A stretch of 64,000 nucleotides of DNA from Pegoplata infirma (GCA_963921195.1 OY992540.1:192061576-192125575), one strand, 5' to 3'; positions 47,770 to 58,073 are shown, counted from the first letter of the stretch. A program made the numbers and translations. The notes: generated by a model not told the origin, from the sequence alone.

Positions 47770-48440
47770 GACTCCAAAATGGGCCTCAAAAATATAACAA
47801 ATATTTAACTGTTTGTATAAAAGTGGCTCATCAAAAAAACCCCTCTTTTTAGAGTCAACAATTTGTATTTTTAAACTTAAATCCGTGTTTAATCCGAGTC
47901 TTTATCGACAAATTTTCAAACAATATAGTTGTTACTGTAATTTTAAGCTCTCCTGAGACATTTTTGAAGTGTTAAAAGGCTCTTTTCTAGCTCCGAAAAA
48001 AAATTGTGTTTTTGACCATTTTTGATACCATTTTTTTCCATATTTGAATCATTTTGGGTTTTGAAAAAAATGCCCTCAAAAACACAAATTTTCTTATTTT
48101 GGAGCGTTCCAACGTTTGTTAGATGGGATACTTGAAATTAAAACAAATTTTAGAGCGTTCCAAAATAAGACTTCCCTAAAACTCATAGAAAAAAAATGTT
48201 TTTTGGTGCGTTTTTTCAGAGTCTAAAATGATTCAAATATGAAACAATATTTTTATTATCAAAAAAATATTTGTCAAAAATCACATTTTTGGAGCTAAAA
48301 AAAGAGCCTTCCAAAAACACTCCACAAAGCTATAAGTAGTTTGAAAATTTGCCGATAAAGACATCATTTTTGGTTTTATTAAACTTATTTTAAATACATA
48401 AAGTTTAAATATTTGGAGTCGTAACTTAAAAGTTTTGGAA
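47770..48440. repeat. Inverted repeat of about 670 bp
   Basis: GTCTTTATCGACAAATTTTC (left, about 47900) pairs with GAAAATTTGCCGATAAAGAC (right, about 48342). TCTTATTTTGGAGCGTTCCA pairs with AGAGCGTTCCAAAATAAGA. Centre about 48130. Arms differ by many substitutions, so it is old. Ends are not sharply definable. Confidence 0.65.
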
Positions 48441-49174
48441 TCAAAATCGAGTGTGTTTATTCGCTGGGAAACGTTAAATTATTAAAAAAAAAATCAGTTT
48501 ATAACTTGTATAATTTTGTACGAAAGGAAATAGCTCAAATAAAGCACCATTTAACAAATTAAATTTACTTATACATATTTGTAAAATGCATTTAATGCAA
48601 CCAAAATCTTATAGGAAAAAAATCTGTAAATTTACAGAGTTTAGTTAAATGCATGTTATTTTGCAAAAATTTTGATAAGATTTCTGAAAAAAATTTGTTG
48701 GTTTATTTTTGTACTTTTTCATTTTTTCTGAAAAAAAAAATAAAGATACAATTTTGGTGTTACAATATTAACAGTATTTTTACAGAAAAGTCAATTTTTA
48801 ACTATAAAATTAAGATAACATAGTAAAATGCAAAAATACAGAATAGTATCTGTATTTTACACACAAAAAAAAAACTTTGTCAAATTACCAATATTAGACA
48901 GTTTTCCTTGTTTTTTAACAAACAAATTTCGATCGAAATTTAAATTTTTTGTATTTTTACAATTTTTTTTTAATTTTATAAATTTCCAAGATAATTTTCC
49001 AAAAAAATTTAGTTAATTCACGAGAATTCCTTATATTTTTTATTGCGCCAAAAAAACTGTAAATTAACAATTTTATTGGTAAAATGCTTGTAAAATTACA
49101 AAATTATTGGTAAAACCTTGTAAAATTACTATGAATTCTCATAAAATAGGAGGTAGCAAAAAATCTACACCATT
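48441..49174. other. Gene-free AT-rich interval
   Basis: Contains a single TACACACAAAAAAAAAACTT end (48859) of the MITE type at 51661-51865 and 'taaaattacaaaattattggtaaa' words shared with 50940-51020 on the other side of the paired arrays. The 62-codon frame 48828-49016 is low complexity. Confidence 0.45.
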
Positions 49175-49797
49175 TTCAATTGTATTTCAGAAATAGTCAA
49201 TTGTATTTCAGATTTTCCAATTGTATTTCAGAAATAGTCAATTGTATTTCAGATTTTCCATTTGTATTTCAGAAATAGTCAGTTGTATTTCAGATTTTCC
49301 AATTGTATTTCAGAAATAGTCAATTGTATTTCAGATTTTCCAATTGAATTTCAGAAATAGTCAATTGTATTTCAGATTTTACAATTGTATTTCAGAAATA
49401 GTCAAATGTATTTCAGATTTTTCCAATTGTATTTCAGAAATAGTCAATTGTATTTCAGAAATAGTCAATTGTATTACAGAAATAGTCAATTGTATTTCAG
49501 AAATTAATCAATTGTATTTCAGAAATAGTCAATTGTATTTCAGAAATAGTCAATTGTATTTCAGAAATAGTCAATTGTATTTCAGAAATAGTCAATTGTA
49601 TTTCAGAAATAGTCAATTGTATTTCAGAAATAGTCAATTGTATTTCAGAAATAGTCAATTGTATTTCAGAAATAGTCATTTGTATTTCAGAAATAGTCAA
49701 TTGTAGTTCAGATGTTATCAAATGTATTTCAGAAATAGTCAATTGTATTTCAGAAATAGTCAATTGTATTTCAGAAATTTCCAATTGTATTTCAGAA
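49175..49797 (+). repeat. 21-bp minisatellite, forward array, about 29 copies
   Basis: Unit AATTGTATTTCAGAAATAGT plus C. The first ten or so copies alternate with a variant ending TCAGATTTTCC; the later ones are regular. Because 21 is a multiple of 3 it gives open frames of NSQLYFR repeats, which are not real proteins. Confidence 0.97.
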
Positions 49798-50234
49798 TTA
49801 AAATGAGTTTACCCTACAATATATATGGAGTTAATATTAGTTGTACTTCATGAAAAATGTTTACTTACTTTTGTACTGTGCAATTTGCAAAAAAAAATAC
49901 AAATGTATTTTAGAAATTTTTACATCCGATTTTTTCTTCTTATTTAAATAAATTATTAAAAATATTACATAATATTTCCAAATTTGATCACCAATTTGAT
50001 TTGTTTGAATAATTTTTTAATTTGATTTTTTAATTTTTAAATACAAAATCTTTGCCTTGTTGATGAAAAATAATATTTATATTAACCCTCAAAAGGCAAA
50101 AATTATTTAAAACACAAAACAAAAGAAATAGCGCGGTTTTAGCATTTTATTAAGCTATTTTTTAATTATATCTGTACATATAACAATTTGTGTGAAATAC
50201 TTAAAAAGTATATTTTTGTAGGGTACTAATTATT

Positions 50235-50745
50235 TTTCTGAAATACAATTGACTATTTCTGAAATACAATTGACTATTTCTGAAATACAATTGGATATAT
50301 CTGAAATACATTTGATAACATCTGAAATACAATTGGATATTTCTGAAATACAATTGACTATTTCTGAAATACAATTGACTATTTCTGAAATACAATTGAC
50401 TATTGCTGAAATACAATTAAAATATTTCTGAAATACAATTGATTATTTCTGAAAAAACAATTGACTATTTCTGAAATACTATGTATTGACTATTTCTGAA
50501 ATACAATTGACTTTTTCTGAAATACAATTGATTAATTTCTGAATTACAATTGACTATTTCTGAAATACAATTGACTATTTCTGAAATACAATTGGAAAAA
50601 TCTGAAATACAATTGGCAATTTCTGAAATACATTTGGAAAAATCTGAAATACACTTGACTATTTCTGAAATACAATTGGAAAATCTGAAATACAATTGAC
50701 TATTTCTGAAAATAACTTGACTATTTCTGAAATACAATTGGAAAT
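50235..50745 (-). repeat. 21-bp minisatellite, inverted array, about 24 copies
   Basis: The reverse complement of the unit at 49175-49797 (CTGAAATACAATTGACTATT), including the same variants in mirrored order (GGAAAATCTGAAATAC near the outer edge). Together with the first array it forms a 1.57-kb palindrome with a 437-bp AT-rich spacer (49798-50234). Confidence 0.97.
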
Positions 50746-50756
50746 GGTGTAGCAAA

Positions 50757-50920
50757 CACCCTAAAAAAATGAGTCCAGTTTCCTACTATAAATTGGGTAA
50801 ATTTCAACAAATCTCAAAAATATACTACTATAAATTGAGTAAATTTAAGTATTATTACGCAGATTGTGTAAATTTACCCATTTTATAGTAGGAAACTAAA
50901 ATCATTTTAATAAGAGTGAA
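50757..50920. mobile_element. Small CACTCTTA-type MITE remnant
   Basis: ACACCCTAAAAAAATGAGTC at left and ATTTTAATAAGAGTGAAG at right, with AGTTTCCTACTATAAATTGG near the left facing CATTTTATAGTAGGAAACTA near the right. The same interior words occur at 42870-42905 and 39255-39300. TA flanks are lost. Confidence 0.6.
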
Positions 50921-51660
50921 GTTACGAAAACTCCTTGTAAATTTTATCGTGTCAAAAAATTTGTAAATTTTCAATTTTATTGGTAAAAACCTTATAAAAT
51001 TACAAAATTATTGGTAAAAAGCATGTAAAATAACTCGAAAAAAAGCTGAAAAGTTGACTTTTTGAAATTTGCAATAAATTGACTTTTTGTTGCGAATATA
51101 TAACCCTAGCCACAATTTGAAAATAATTTATAAACTGAAACAACCTATTGTTGTTTTTGTTATTTGTTATGGCAACTCCTATGCCTTAAAAATAGTGGTA
51201 TTTTGATGGTGGGGTTAAGTCTTTGCTAACCTAACGAAGACAACAACCGATAATAAAGGTATTTTAATTCAACTGCACTGAGATAAAAAATTGTGTAAAT
51301 TGTTAATGAAATTTTAACTGTTTTTTTTTTTTTATTTTAATAATTTTGCTTGCTGAAACTGAAAAATTATCTTTTCTTAATTTCTCGATTACTTGTGCCC
51401 ATTGAGAGAACTCACTTGAAAGAAATTAAACATTTTTAAAAGAGATACAATGCATGTATTTGTTTTGTTTAATGTTTTAATGGTATTTTATGTGTAATTT
51501 GGTAACCTAACTAAATCTGATTATAACACCAGTTTACAGAGATTCTGATCCACGACATTTTGCATTTATTTCCCATGTAAAATCTAGCTCTGAATTAGAA
51601 AATAAAGTCCAAAGTTTCAAAATTAAAACACTTTTTAACTTTTTAAAAAAAGTGGTTCTA
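50921..51660. other. Gene-free AT-rich interval
   Basis: Mixed AT-rich. 50940-51020 shares words with 49050-49140. 51110-51260 is slightly GC-richer but has no open frame. The 71-codon minus frame at 51749-51534 overlaps the next MITE. Confidence 0.4.
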
Positions 51661-51865
51661 CACACAAAAAAAAACTTTGTCAAATTACTAGGAAAAGTCT
51701 CGTAATCCCATTTTAGCAATATTTGACAGTTTTCTTTGTTTTTTAACAAATCGAAATTTACATTTTTTTTGTAATTTTACAAATTTCCAAGATAATTTTA
51801 CAAAAAATTTCCAAGATAATTTTACAAAAAAATTCCTAGTAATTTGACAAAGTTTTTGTTTTGTG
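51661..51865. mobile_element. 205-bp TA-target MITE (CACACAAAA ends)
   Basis: CACACAAAAAAAAACTTTGT left, ACAAAGTTTTTGTTTTGTG right; TA at 51659-51660 and 51866-51867. GTCAAATTACTAGGAA near the left end pairs with TTCCTAGTAATTTGAC near the right. A single related left end is at 48859. Confidence 0.9.
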
Positions 51866-51867
51866 TA

Positions 51868-51950
51868 CTATAGTACATGATCTTCAATATCAAATTAGAT
51901 GATATTTACCGTTCCATTTTCGTGATCTAATTATATCAAATTTGATCTAA
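51868..51950. repeat. Fragment of the GATATAATTAGATC element family
   Basis: ATCTTCAATATCAAATTAGA and TGATCTAATTATATCAAAT match the interior of 28613-29231. Confidence 0.5.
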
Positions 51951-52219
51951 AAAAATTCTTACAAATAACCATTGTCTTTACAAATCGCTATTTTAAAGAA
52001 ATCGGACCAGTTCTTCTTGTAGCCCCCATACAAAACACCTTCCCGATTTTCGCATAAATCTCTCAAATTTCAAGAAAATAGAAAATATTTAATAAACATT
52101 TTATTTGTCTATGTTGAACTTTGTTATAAAAGTATAACCTTACCAAATCTGACTATCATCGGACCATTTTTGGACTTAGGCCCCATGTAAAAATTTCGAA
52201 GCGGTTTATTGTCAACAAA

Positions 52220-52525
52220 CACTCGATTTAATTTGTTTTGGCTCTTATTTCTTTCAGAATGTGGAGGAACTAAGAGGGATCAGCCCGTGGAAGTTGTTAA
52301 AATATATCAAGATGAGTAAATTTGATGAAACGCATGTGTGGACTTAAATAGTCATGCTATGGGACAGGAAGACGGAAGAACGTGAATTAATGTGTAGAGA
52401 AGCCCAACACCACACCACAATCCCCCCTCCCCGCCCCCTGATCCATAGTGATACCCTTTTCATGAGGTATCACTATGGATCAGGATCTGGTCTTGTGGAC
52501 ATTACGTCAACCTCTTAACCTAACC
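52220..52525 (+). mobile_element. 5'-truncated LINE with 13-bp target duplication
   Basis: TATTGTCAACAAA is present at 52207-52219 and 52526-52538. The insert ends CTCTTAACCTAACC and contains GGTATCACTATGGATCAG, the 3' text of the LINE remnant at 5826-6065. It is only 306 bp long, a typical 5'-truncated target-primed insertion. The first ~150 bp may be the end of ORF2 (GAAGACGGAAGAACGTGAAT), not reliably readable. Confidence 0.8.
52438..52483. repeat. Perfect 18-bp stem hairpin in the LINE 3' region
   Basis: CTGATCCATAGTGATACC (52438-52455) is the exact reverse complement of GGTATCACTATGGATCAG (52466-52483), loop CTTTTCATGA. Such a stem near a LINE 3' end could be bound by its reverse transcriptase (inference). 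Confidence 0.85.
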
Positions 52526-52964
52526 TATTGTCAACAAATAGAAATAGAAGCCTATTTCACTTAAATTTGATATGTGAGTTTTTTTTACACTTATTAAAGA
52601 TTTGACAAAATAAAGATCTAATCGGGCCATGTTTGAACTTGGGACCAATTTTTCGGGAAATTCTGATGTAGGGTATTATATGGTCGGTCTTGACCTACAA
52701 TAATTTTCTTACTTATTTTTTCATCTAGCTGTAAAAATGTTTTTTTGTGGATTATCGGGAAATTCTTGGGACACAATACGTTCAACACATTTTAAACGTA
52801 AATAACTCAAAAACAATTGCTCGAATTGCTTCCGGGTGTTCGGTGGTCTTGCTTTACGACCCAATAGCTACAAAATTGCTTCGAAACTTTTTGTCGTATC
52901 GCCGGTAGTTACCGAGATATTAGAATTTTAAAATTTCCCGGAATTCGAATTTTTTTATTCAAAA

Positions 52965-53140
52965 AAAAAATCAGCAGATTATTCTGCTGAAATCAGCAGA
53001 TTGTTCTGCTAAAATCAGCAGATTTTTCTGCTAAAATCAGCAGATATTTCTGCTAAAATCAGATTTCTCTGCTGTCGAACAACACACATGTTTAATAGCT
53101 AAAACGCAGCAGAGCAATCTGCTGACAATCTGTTCTGCTT
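52965..53140. repeat. Short array of palindromic CAGCAGA…TCTGCTG units
   Basis: About five units of 20-21 bp (AATCAGCAGATTTTTCTGCT), then diverged copies to 53140. Each unit is self-complementary. Similar words occur at 520-670. Confidence 0.8.
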
Positions 53141-53400
53141 TTTTTTATATAAAAAAATTTCTTGAAAAAATAATGAAATTTAGATATTCTTTTACGGTCT
53201 CCATCCATTTTAATCCGAAATTTTGCTCTGTTTTGCTCTATCTTGCTTAGTTTTCGAGATATTTGCTTATTAAGTTTTAATATTTTAATTTTCGATTTTT
53301 TTGAAAATGAAAATTTTCATTCGGAGAGTGCGTGAAAATATGAAATTCTCATTTGGAAATGCTTATGGAATTCGCATGAGGATTTTACGGATATTTTGCG

Positions 53401-54625
53401 GTAGTATTTAGCGCAGTGGTTCTCAAACGGTCGTGGGGGTCGTGGAAGCATTTCTAAGGGGTCGCGAAAAGTTTAGTAAACATCATGCTAAAATAATTAA
53501 AATTAAAATTTCTAAAGTATTAAAGCAAAGCATAATTTTTTGGTAATTGCTGAGTTATCAAAATATAAAACTATACAGCTACGTTAAGATCTGCCAGTGT
53601 ATGCCTATTTCTAGCTTTTCAGCTTTCCAGTGGGCTTCAATAAACTCTGAAAGATAGAATTACATATACCCCCTTTTTTAATTCGTCTTTTCACCCTTAA
53701 ACTGAAAAATCTGGGTCCGTGTGGATCTTATGTTATGTACTACCTATATGCATGCCGAAAAAACACAACTTTGCCATAATTCGTATTTTTTTTCCGTCCA
53801 AAATCCAACAATTTTAAATTGGACAACTTTAGGATATGTTCCATCTTCAATACTATTACCTTGGCCATTTTCAGCTTCATAGCTTGTTAGGACTTCAAAA
53901 TTAGCTAAAATGTTTAAAAATCACAATTTTGAAATCTGACTACTTTAGGATATGATCGCCAGGACTACATGCTATCAGCATCATTGCTCAATTGGGGACT
54001 ATGAAAACAGCTGAAATGTTAAAAAACTGTGTTAAAAAAATCGGTCCATGTCTTGATCTAGCCCCCATACAAACGTCCCCTTTAAATTTGGCAAACCTAC
54101 TCTTAAAACCGTATAATAAGTAATACGAAATTTAGCAGGTTAAAATATTCACAAAGAATCATTCCAAATTTTAAAGAAATCGGACCAGTTTTTCTCAAAA
54201 TTCATAAAAAGGAAATATTTGATAAAAATGATATTCGGGTGTCTTGAACGTGTACTTAGGAAATTTTTTTAAATCTGATTATAATTGGACCATTTTTAGA
54301 CTTACAATTTGTTCTCATATAAAAATTTCGCACGGTATTCTGTAAAATCGGTCTATTGGCAGTAAAAAAAGCCTAGTTCCCTCAATTTTGGCTTTTGTGT
54401 GTTTTCTACACTAATTAATGATCTCAAAAAATGGGGATTCAATCAGTCCATGTTTGGACTTGAGACCCATTTTCGGGAAAACCTAGTGTAAAGTATACTA
54501 TGGTTGGTCTTGACCGACTTTAATTTTTCTCACTTGTTTTTTTATGTGGGGGGTCGCGACAAATTTGAAATATTGAAAAGGGGTCGCGAAGCATAAGTTA
54601 GTTGGGAGCTATGACTTAGCGAATA
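53401..54625. mobile_element. Possible hAT-like remnant (CAGTGGTTCTCAAAC end)
   Basis: CAGTGGTTCTCAAACGG at 53413-53429 is a terminus I associate with hAT elements, followed by GGGGGTCGTGG and GGGGTCGCGAAA. Similar GGGGTCGCGAC and GGGGTCGCGAAGC words appear again at 54547-54600, either side of a DINE-like family 2 segment. The opposite terminus was not found, so the boundaries are approximate. Confidence 0.4.
54010..54545 (+). mobile_element. DINE-1-like element, family 2, 3' portion
   Basis: Matches the minus-strand copy at 58074-58901: 'tctagcccccatacaaacg', 'aaatcggaccagttttt', then GGTTGGTCTTGACCGACTTT (54507-54526) and TCTCACTTGTTTTTTT at the 3' end. The 5' palindrome and GTCCGTCC tract are missing or diverged. 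Confidence 0.65.
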
Positions 54626-54765
54626 TGCATTTTTGAATATTTGAGAATGCAGATTGGGGTTCACACATGTTAATAGGGCAGGCAAAACTATGGCGATCCT
54701 AAGAAACCAAAATCTTCGGTTTTCTCTATCTTGCTTAGTTTTCGAGATCGCAGTTTTAAGTTAAA
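54626..54765. repeat. Fragment shared with the nested MITE interior
   Basis: GGTTCACACATGTTAATAGG and 'tctatcttgcttagttttcgagat' resemble 21180-21290 and 52800-52930, a dispersed segment of unknown type. Confidence 0.45.
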
Positions 54766-55365
54766 CAAGCAAAAAAGTTAAATTCGGCCTTGCCGATTGT
54801 AGTGATACCCACCACAATTTATAAAAGATTATTGCAGAAAACTTTATTTAAAAGGAAATTACTTTTGAAAAAAAAAAAAAAAAATTAGAAAAAAAATTTC
54901 CGCGAAAAAAAATTTTGTAAAAAAAAACCGCGATTTTTTTCTTTCTTTATCAAAAAACATGTTCGTACTTGTTTAAATACCATTTGGTGTTCAATTATGT
55001 TCACATATATCAACCAGCAGCCGAATTAAAGCATTTTGTATATTTAGGTTATGTTGAATGTGCTAAAATTTTTGAGGTGTCCTTACATTTTCGTTCATAA
55101 CGAACCGCAGAACCGATATCGCTCAAATGCAATACCAAACTTCTCAGGAGAACTTCAAATAAATATGTTAAGTTTCAGTCATCTCCGTGTTGTATTTTGG
55201 CCGTGATCACCATTTCCACAGACAGACGGACATCGCTAGAATGTCTTAAAATGGATTGGGGATCATGAATATATATACTTTATGGGGTCCTAGACTGATA
55301 TTTCGATGAGTTACAAACGGAATGACAAACAAACTCTATCACTAGAGTGGAGGGTATAAAAAATC
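54766..55365 (-). mobile_element. DINE-1-like element, family 1, complete and uninterrupted
   Basis: On the minus strand: TATACCCTCCACTCTAGTGATAGAG at 55359-55335, TAGGACCCCATAAAGTATAT, CTAGCGATGTCCGTCTGTC near 55225, an interior shared with 20280-20700, and the 3' end with AATCGGCAAGGCCGAATTTA (54803-54784) and TTTTTTGCTTG. At ~600 bp it shows the unit that was interrupted twice at 20236-22770. Confidence 0.75.
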
Positions 55366-56844
55366 AATTTTCCACCGCGCTAACCGAAAGTTATAGATAT
55401 AAAATGTGTGACGGAAAATCTGGAGATTAAGTTAACTTTCTTATAACTGAATATTGTGTTAACAGGCATAAGACGGTTATTAAATTCCGACTGTGCAGTT
55501 TTTATCTAAAACAAATAGTAAAATAAAACTCATTTATTTTTTTTACATTTCATAAATATGTTTTGTGTTTATTTATCAATAAAATTTTTAATATTGTTGC
55601 TTGCTGTATTTATGTTTTGTTTTATATGAATTTCTTAATTTTAGAAGAGACATGTAATAAATTGGTATTGATTTTATTGTTTGAAATATTCTATTTTTCA
55701 AATTGTTAAAAACTGCAAATTTGTTTTTTTTTGGATAAGAAATGTTTTAATATAATTATAAATATTTTGAGAAATAGTGGGGGGTGAAAAACTTGTAAAA
55801 ACTATTGAATAAATTGAGTAATATGGTATTTTGTCCACTTTTTTTTAATTGGATGGTAGTTTTGGGTTTTTTGGTTATTGCTTTTAAACAATTGTTTTAA
55901 ACTTATGTATTAAAATTATTATGTGTATTTTTTTGTTTATAATTTTTATATAATATTTATTTTGTATATATATTAAAAAGCTGTTTTAAAAGCAATTAAA
56001 TGTAAAAGCTTTAGGTTTAAATATTTAAATTTTTTTTTGTTTAAATTATTTTGTTTTTAATTAAATTAATTTAAAATTAAAACATTAATAAACATATACA
56101 CAAAAAGATACCAAAAACACTTTACATTTTAAAATGTTTTCAAGTTTATAAATTGAAAAAAAAAAAAAAAATAATTAAACTTTGGTTAAAAAAAATTTAT
56201 ACAAATATGAAAAATAAAATATTTAAAAATAATAAAATTTTTTTGTTTTATTTTTCTTAAGGGGATATATTGTGAATATTTAGATATTTTTGTTTTAAAA
56301 TTTTGTTGAAATTTTTTTTCTTTAAAAAATGCTTAAAATAATAAATATATTTATAATTTATAATAAAATTCTGTTTATATAGGGAAGTAATACTTAAAAG
56401 AAAATAATAAACAATTAATATAAGAAATTAATTTTGTTTTAAATAAATTTTTAGCTTAAATTATAAAAAAATTTTGAAAAAATATAAAAAACATAAATTT
56501 TAAAAAACAAAAACTAGCTCTTTTTAATAAAGAACGTTAATATTTATACTTTTATTGTGTAATTTTAAACATGTTTTGTTTAATTTATTTTGCTTTAGTT
56601 TAATTAACACTCTTTAAGAGGGATTTTTTTAAAATATTAAAACACATAAAAATACTTTTTAAAACTTAACAATTAAATTATTTTTTAAAATTATAAAAGA
56701 AGAAGAGAGGAGGGTGAAACTAAAAAGCAAATCTAATAGTTAGAGAGTGTATTGGGAGAGGGAGTCTTAAGAAAAACATTTCCTTTTCCTGTTTTATTTT
56801 TAAATTTAATCTTTTTTTTTAATAATTTAATATATTTTTTTAAT
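55366..56844. other. AT-rich 3' flank and probable 3' UTR of raskol
   Basis: Very AT-rich, no repeats shared with the rest of the window from 55500 on. Since the raskol stop codon is at 56845-56847 on the minus strand, the 3' UTR should lie within this interval. Several AATAAA words occur on the minus strand, so the cleavage site cannot be chosen by eye. Confidence 0.5.
56793..56798 (-). promoter_or_regulatory. Candidate polyadenylation signal of raskol
   Basis: AATAAA on the minus strand, about 47 nt past the stop codon. Others lie at about 56584-56589 and 56550-56555. In such AT-rich sequence AATAAA arises often by chance. Confidence 0.25.
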
Positions 56845-57046
56845 TTATTGCTGCGTTTGATTTTGTTGTTGGTGTTGGGTTTCATAACGTTGCCGTAAAG
56901 CGGTTAAAGCACTTAATAAACGACTATTGGCGGCATCTAATGCGGCTATTTGTTGACCCTGCTCTTCGATGACTCTTTGTTTGTGTGACAAAGCCAAAGA
57001 CATTTTCAATTGTTCCCGTCTTAGTTCCTCTTCCATGGTTATTAAT
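56845..57046 (-). CDS. raskol: raskol last exon: C-terminal coiled coil and stop
   Basis: Acceptor TATTTGACAG then exon. The first base completes an Arg codon split with the previous exon (AG|A). It encodes [20 protein letters not shown]…[20 protein letters not shown]…, ending in a short Q/N-rich tail and TAA at 56847-56845. The EEELRRE and [12 protein letters not shown] blocks are the hallmark of the C-terminal coiled coil (DAB2P_C region) in SynGAP, DAB2IP and RASAL2. In mammals this region mediates oligomerisation; the same role here is inference. Phase and splice sites fit exactly. Confidence 0.93.
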
Positions 57047-57130
57047 CTGTCAAATATTAAATTTCTGTTTTTTTCAAAATATTCATTTTTATTATTTAAC
57101 ACCAAACAATTCATAATTTAACTAACTCAC
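57047..57130 (-). other. 84-bp intron of raskol
   Basis: Donor GTGAGTTAGT at 57130, acceptor TTTGACAG ending at 57047. T/A-rich and of the short size usual for fly introns. The phase 2 junction restores an Arg codon. Confidence 0.9.
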
Positions 57131-57464
57131 CTATCAATAATACTCCGCATTGTAGATTCCGACTGTAGACTTAAATTATTACCAGCCAATGCATTTGGAC
57201 CACCATTTTGTCCCTGATTAAAGCCATTACAACGTTGTAAAGCAAATAATTCATCACTGGAATCTCTTAGCTCGGCCTCATCACGATCCAGAGTATGACG
57301 TAAAGTATCCAAAGTTTCTTGTAATAATTGGATTTCACCATTTTGATCAAAGCTGCTTAAAGCGGTGGAATTGGAAACATGTTGAAAACCAGCATTTGAA
57401 CTGTTATTAATATGAGTGCGAGGCTGACGACGGCGTTTATTACCCTCATGGGGAGGACAGTGAC
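57131..57464 (-). CDS. raskol: raskol penultimate exon
   Basis: Acceptor CACCTTTAG, then GT that completes a Gly codon begun by the last G of the upstream exon (TDTE-G-HCPPHEGN). It encodes 110 full codons: a basic NKRRRQPRT patch (possible nuclear or phosphoinositide-binding signal, inference), then EIQLLQETLDTLRHTLDRDEAELRDSSDELFAL, a heptad-like segment that begins the C-terminal coiled coil, then a N/G/S-rich linker and STMRSIIDR. Donor AG|GTGAGT at 57131/57130. Frame is open throughout. Same family assignment as the other exons. Confidence 0.92.
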
Positions 57465-57523
57465 CTAAAGGTGAAAAAAAGAAAAAAAGAGTTATTAAAT
57501 AAAAATTCAAAATATTGTAATTG

Positions 57524-57787
57524 TACACACAATTTTTTTTTTTCAATGAACGATTTTCATAGTATTTATGAACAAATTCATACAATTTATTAACTTTTTC
57601 ATAATATTTATAAACTTTTTCATAGTATTTTTGAATAAATCACAACATGTGATATTTAAGAATTTTTAACATTTTTCATAAATACTATGAAAAAGTTTAT
57701 AAATATTATGAAAAAGTTAATAAATTGTATGAATTTGTTCATAAATACTATGAAAATCGTTCATTGGAAAAAAAAAATTTGTGTGTA
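57524..57787. mobile_element. 264-bp foldback MITE in raskol intron
   Basis: TACACACAATTTTTTTT (57524) and AAAAATTTGTGTGTA (to 57787) are the ends of a nearly perfect palindrome: CAATGAACGATTTTCATAGT pairs with ACTATGAAAATCGTTCATTG, AATTCATACAATTTATTAAC with GTTAATAAATTGTATGAATT. The loop is near 57655 (CACAACATGTG). A TA target (included in the ends) fits the other TA-target MITEs. It lies within 60 bp of the 3' splice site at 57465. Confidence 0.9.
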
Positions 57788-57826
57788 ATATTTCCCAATT
57801 TAAACGCAAAAATTTATAATTTAGGT

Positions 57827-57994
57827 CAGCGATACGCAGACACATACTATAACATTTATGCTTGTGTGGGTAGTAGCAAGCGAAAAGTCAACAAATTTGC
57901 TTAAGCAACAGAATTTTATAGTGTATGTGTGTTGACAGCGCACAAGCAGCGCCTATTCCCGCGGGAATAGGAATTACAAAAATGCGTATCACTG
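57827..57994. mobile_element. 168-bp hAT-type MITE in raskol intron
   Basis: Starts CAGCGATACGCA and ends TGCGTATCACTG, with an exact 8-bp target duplication ATTTAGGT at 57819-57826 and 57995-58002. Inside is the perfect 20-bp palindrome CCTATTCCCGCGGGAATAGG (57952-57971) and paired GTGTGGGTAG/CACACAAGCA-type words. Unusually GC-rich for the region, suggesting recent arrival. Confidence 0.95.
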
Positions 57995-58073
57995 ATTTAG
58001 GTTATGAGATATTTTCCTATTCAAAGGCTCTAATTTTAACCAACTTTTTCTATAGAAAACATTTAAAATAGTA

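Larger units (their letters stand above)
51955..52745 (+). mobile_element. DINE-1-like element, family 2, 3' portion, with LINE insertion
   Basis: Contains 'gtagcccccatacaaa', 'atcggaccatttttggactt' and the 3' hairpin GGTCGGTCTTGACC (52681-52694) followed by TTTTCTTACTTATT. All match the complete copy on the minus strand at 58074-58901. Interrupted by a truncated LINE at 52220-52525. Confidence 0.65.

Noticed and set aside
49344..50755. Open frames of NSQLYFR / EIQLTIS repeats
   Set aside because: Products of 21-bp tandem repeats; both strands and several frames are open, with no start context or coding bias.
53413..53429. Complete hAT element starting CAGTGGTTCTCAAAC
   Set aside because: Only one terminus could be found, and no 8-bp duplication; kept as a low-confidence remnant.
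57465..57585. N-terminal extension MYEFVHKYYENRSLKKKN… before the penultimate raskol exon
   Set aside because: It is intron read-through ahead of a clear acceptor and overlaps the foldback MITE.
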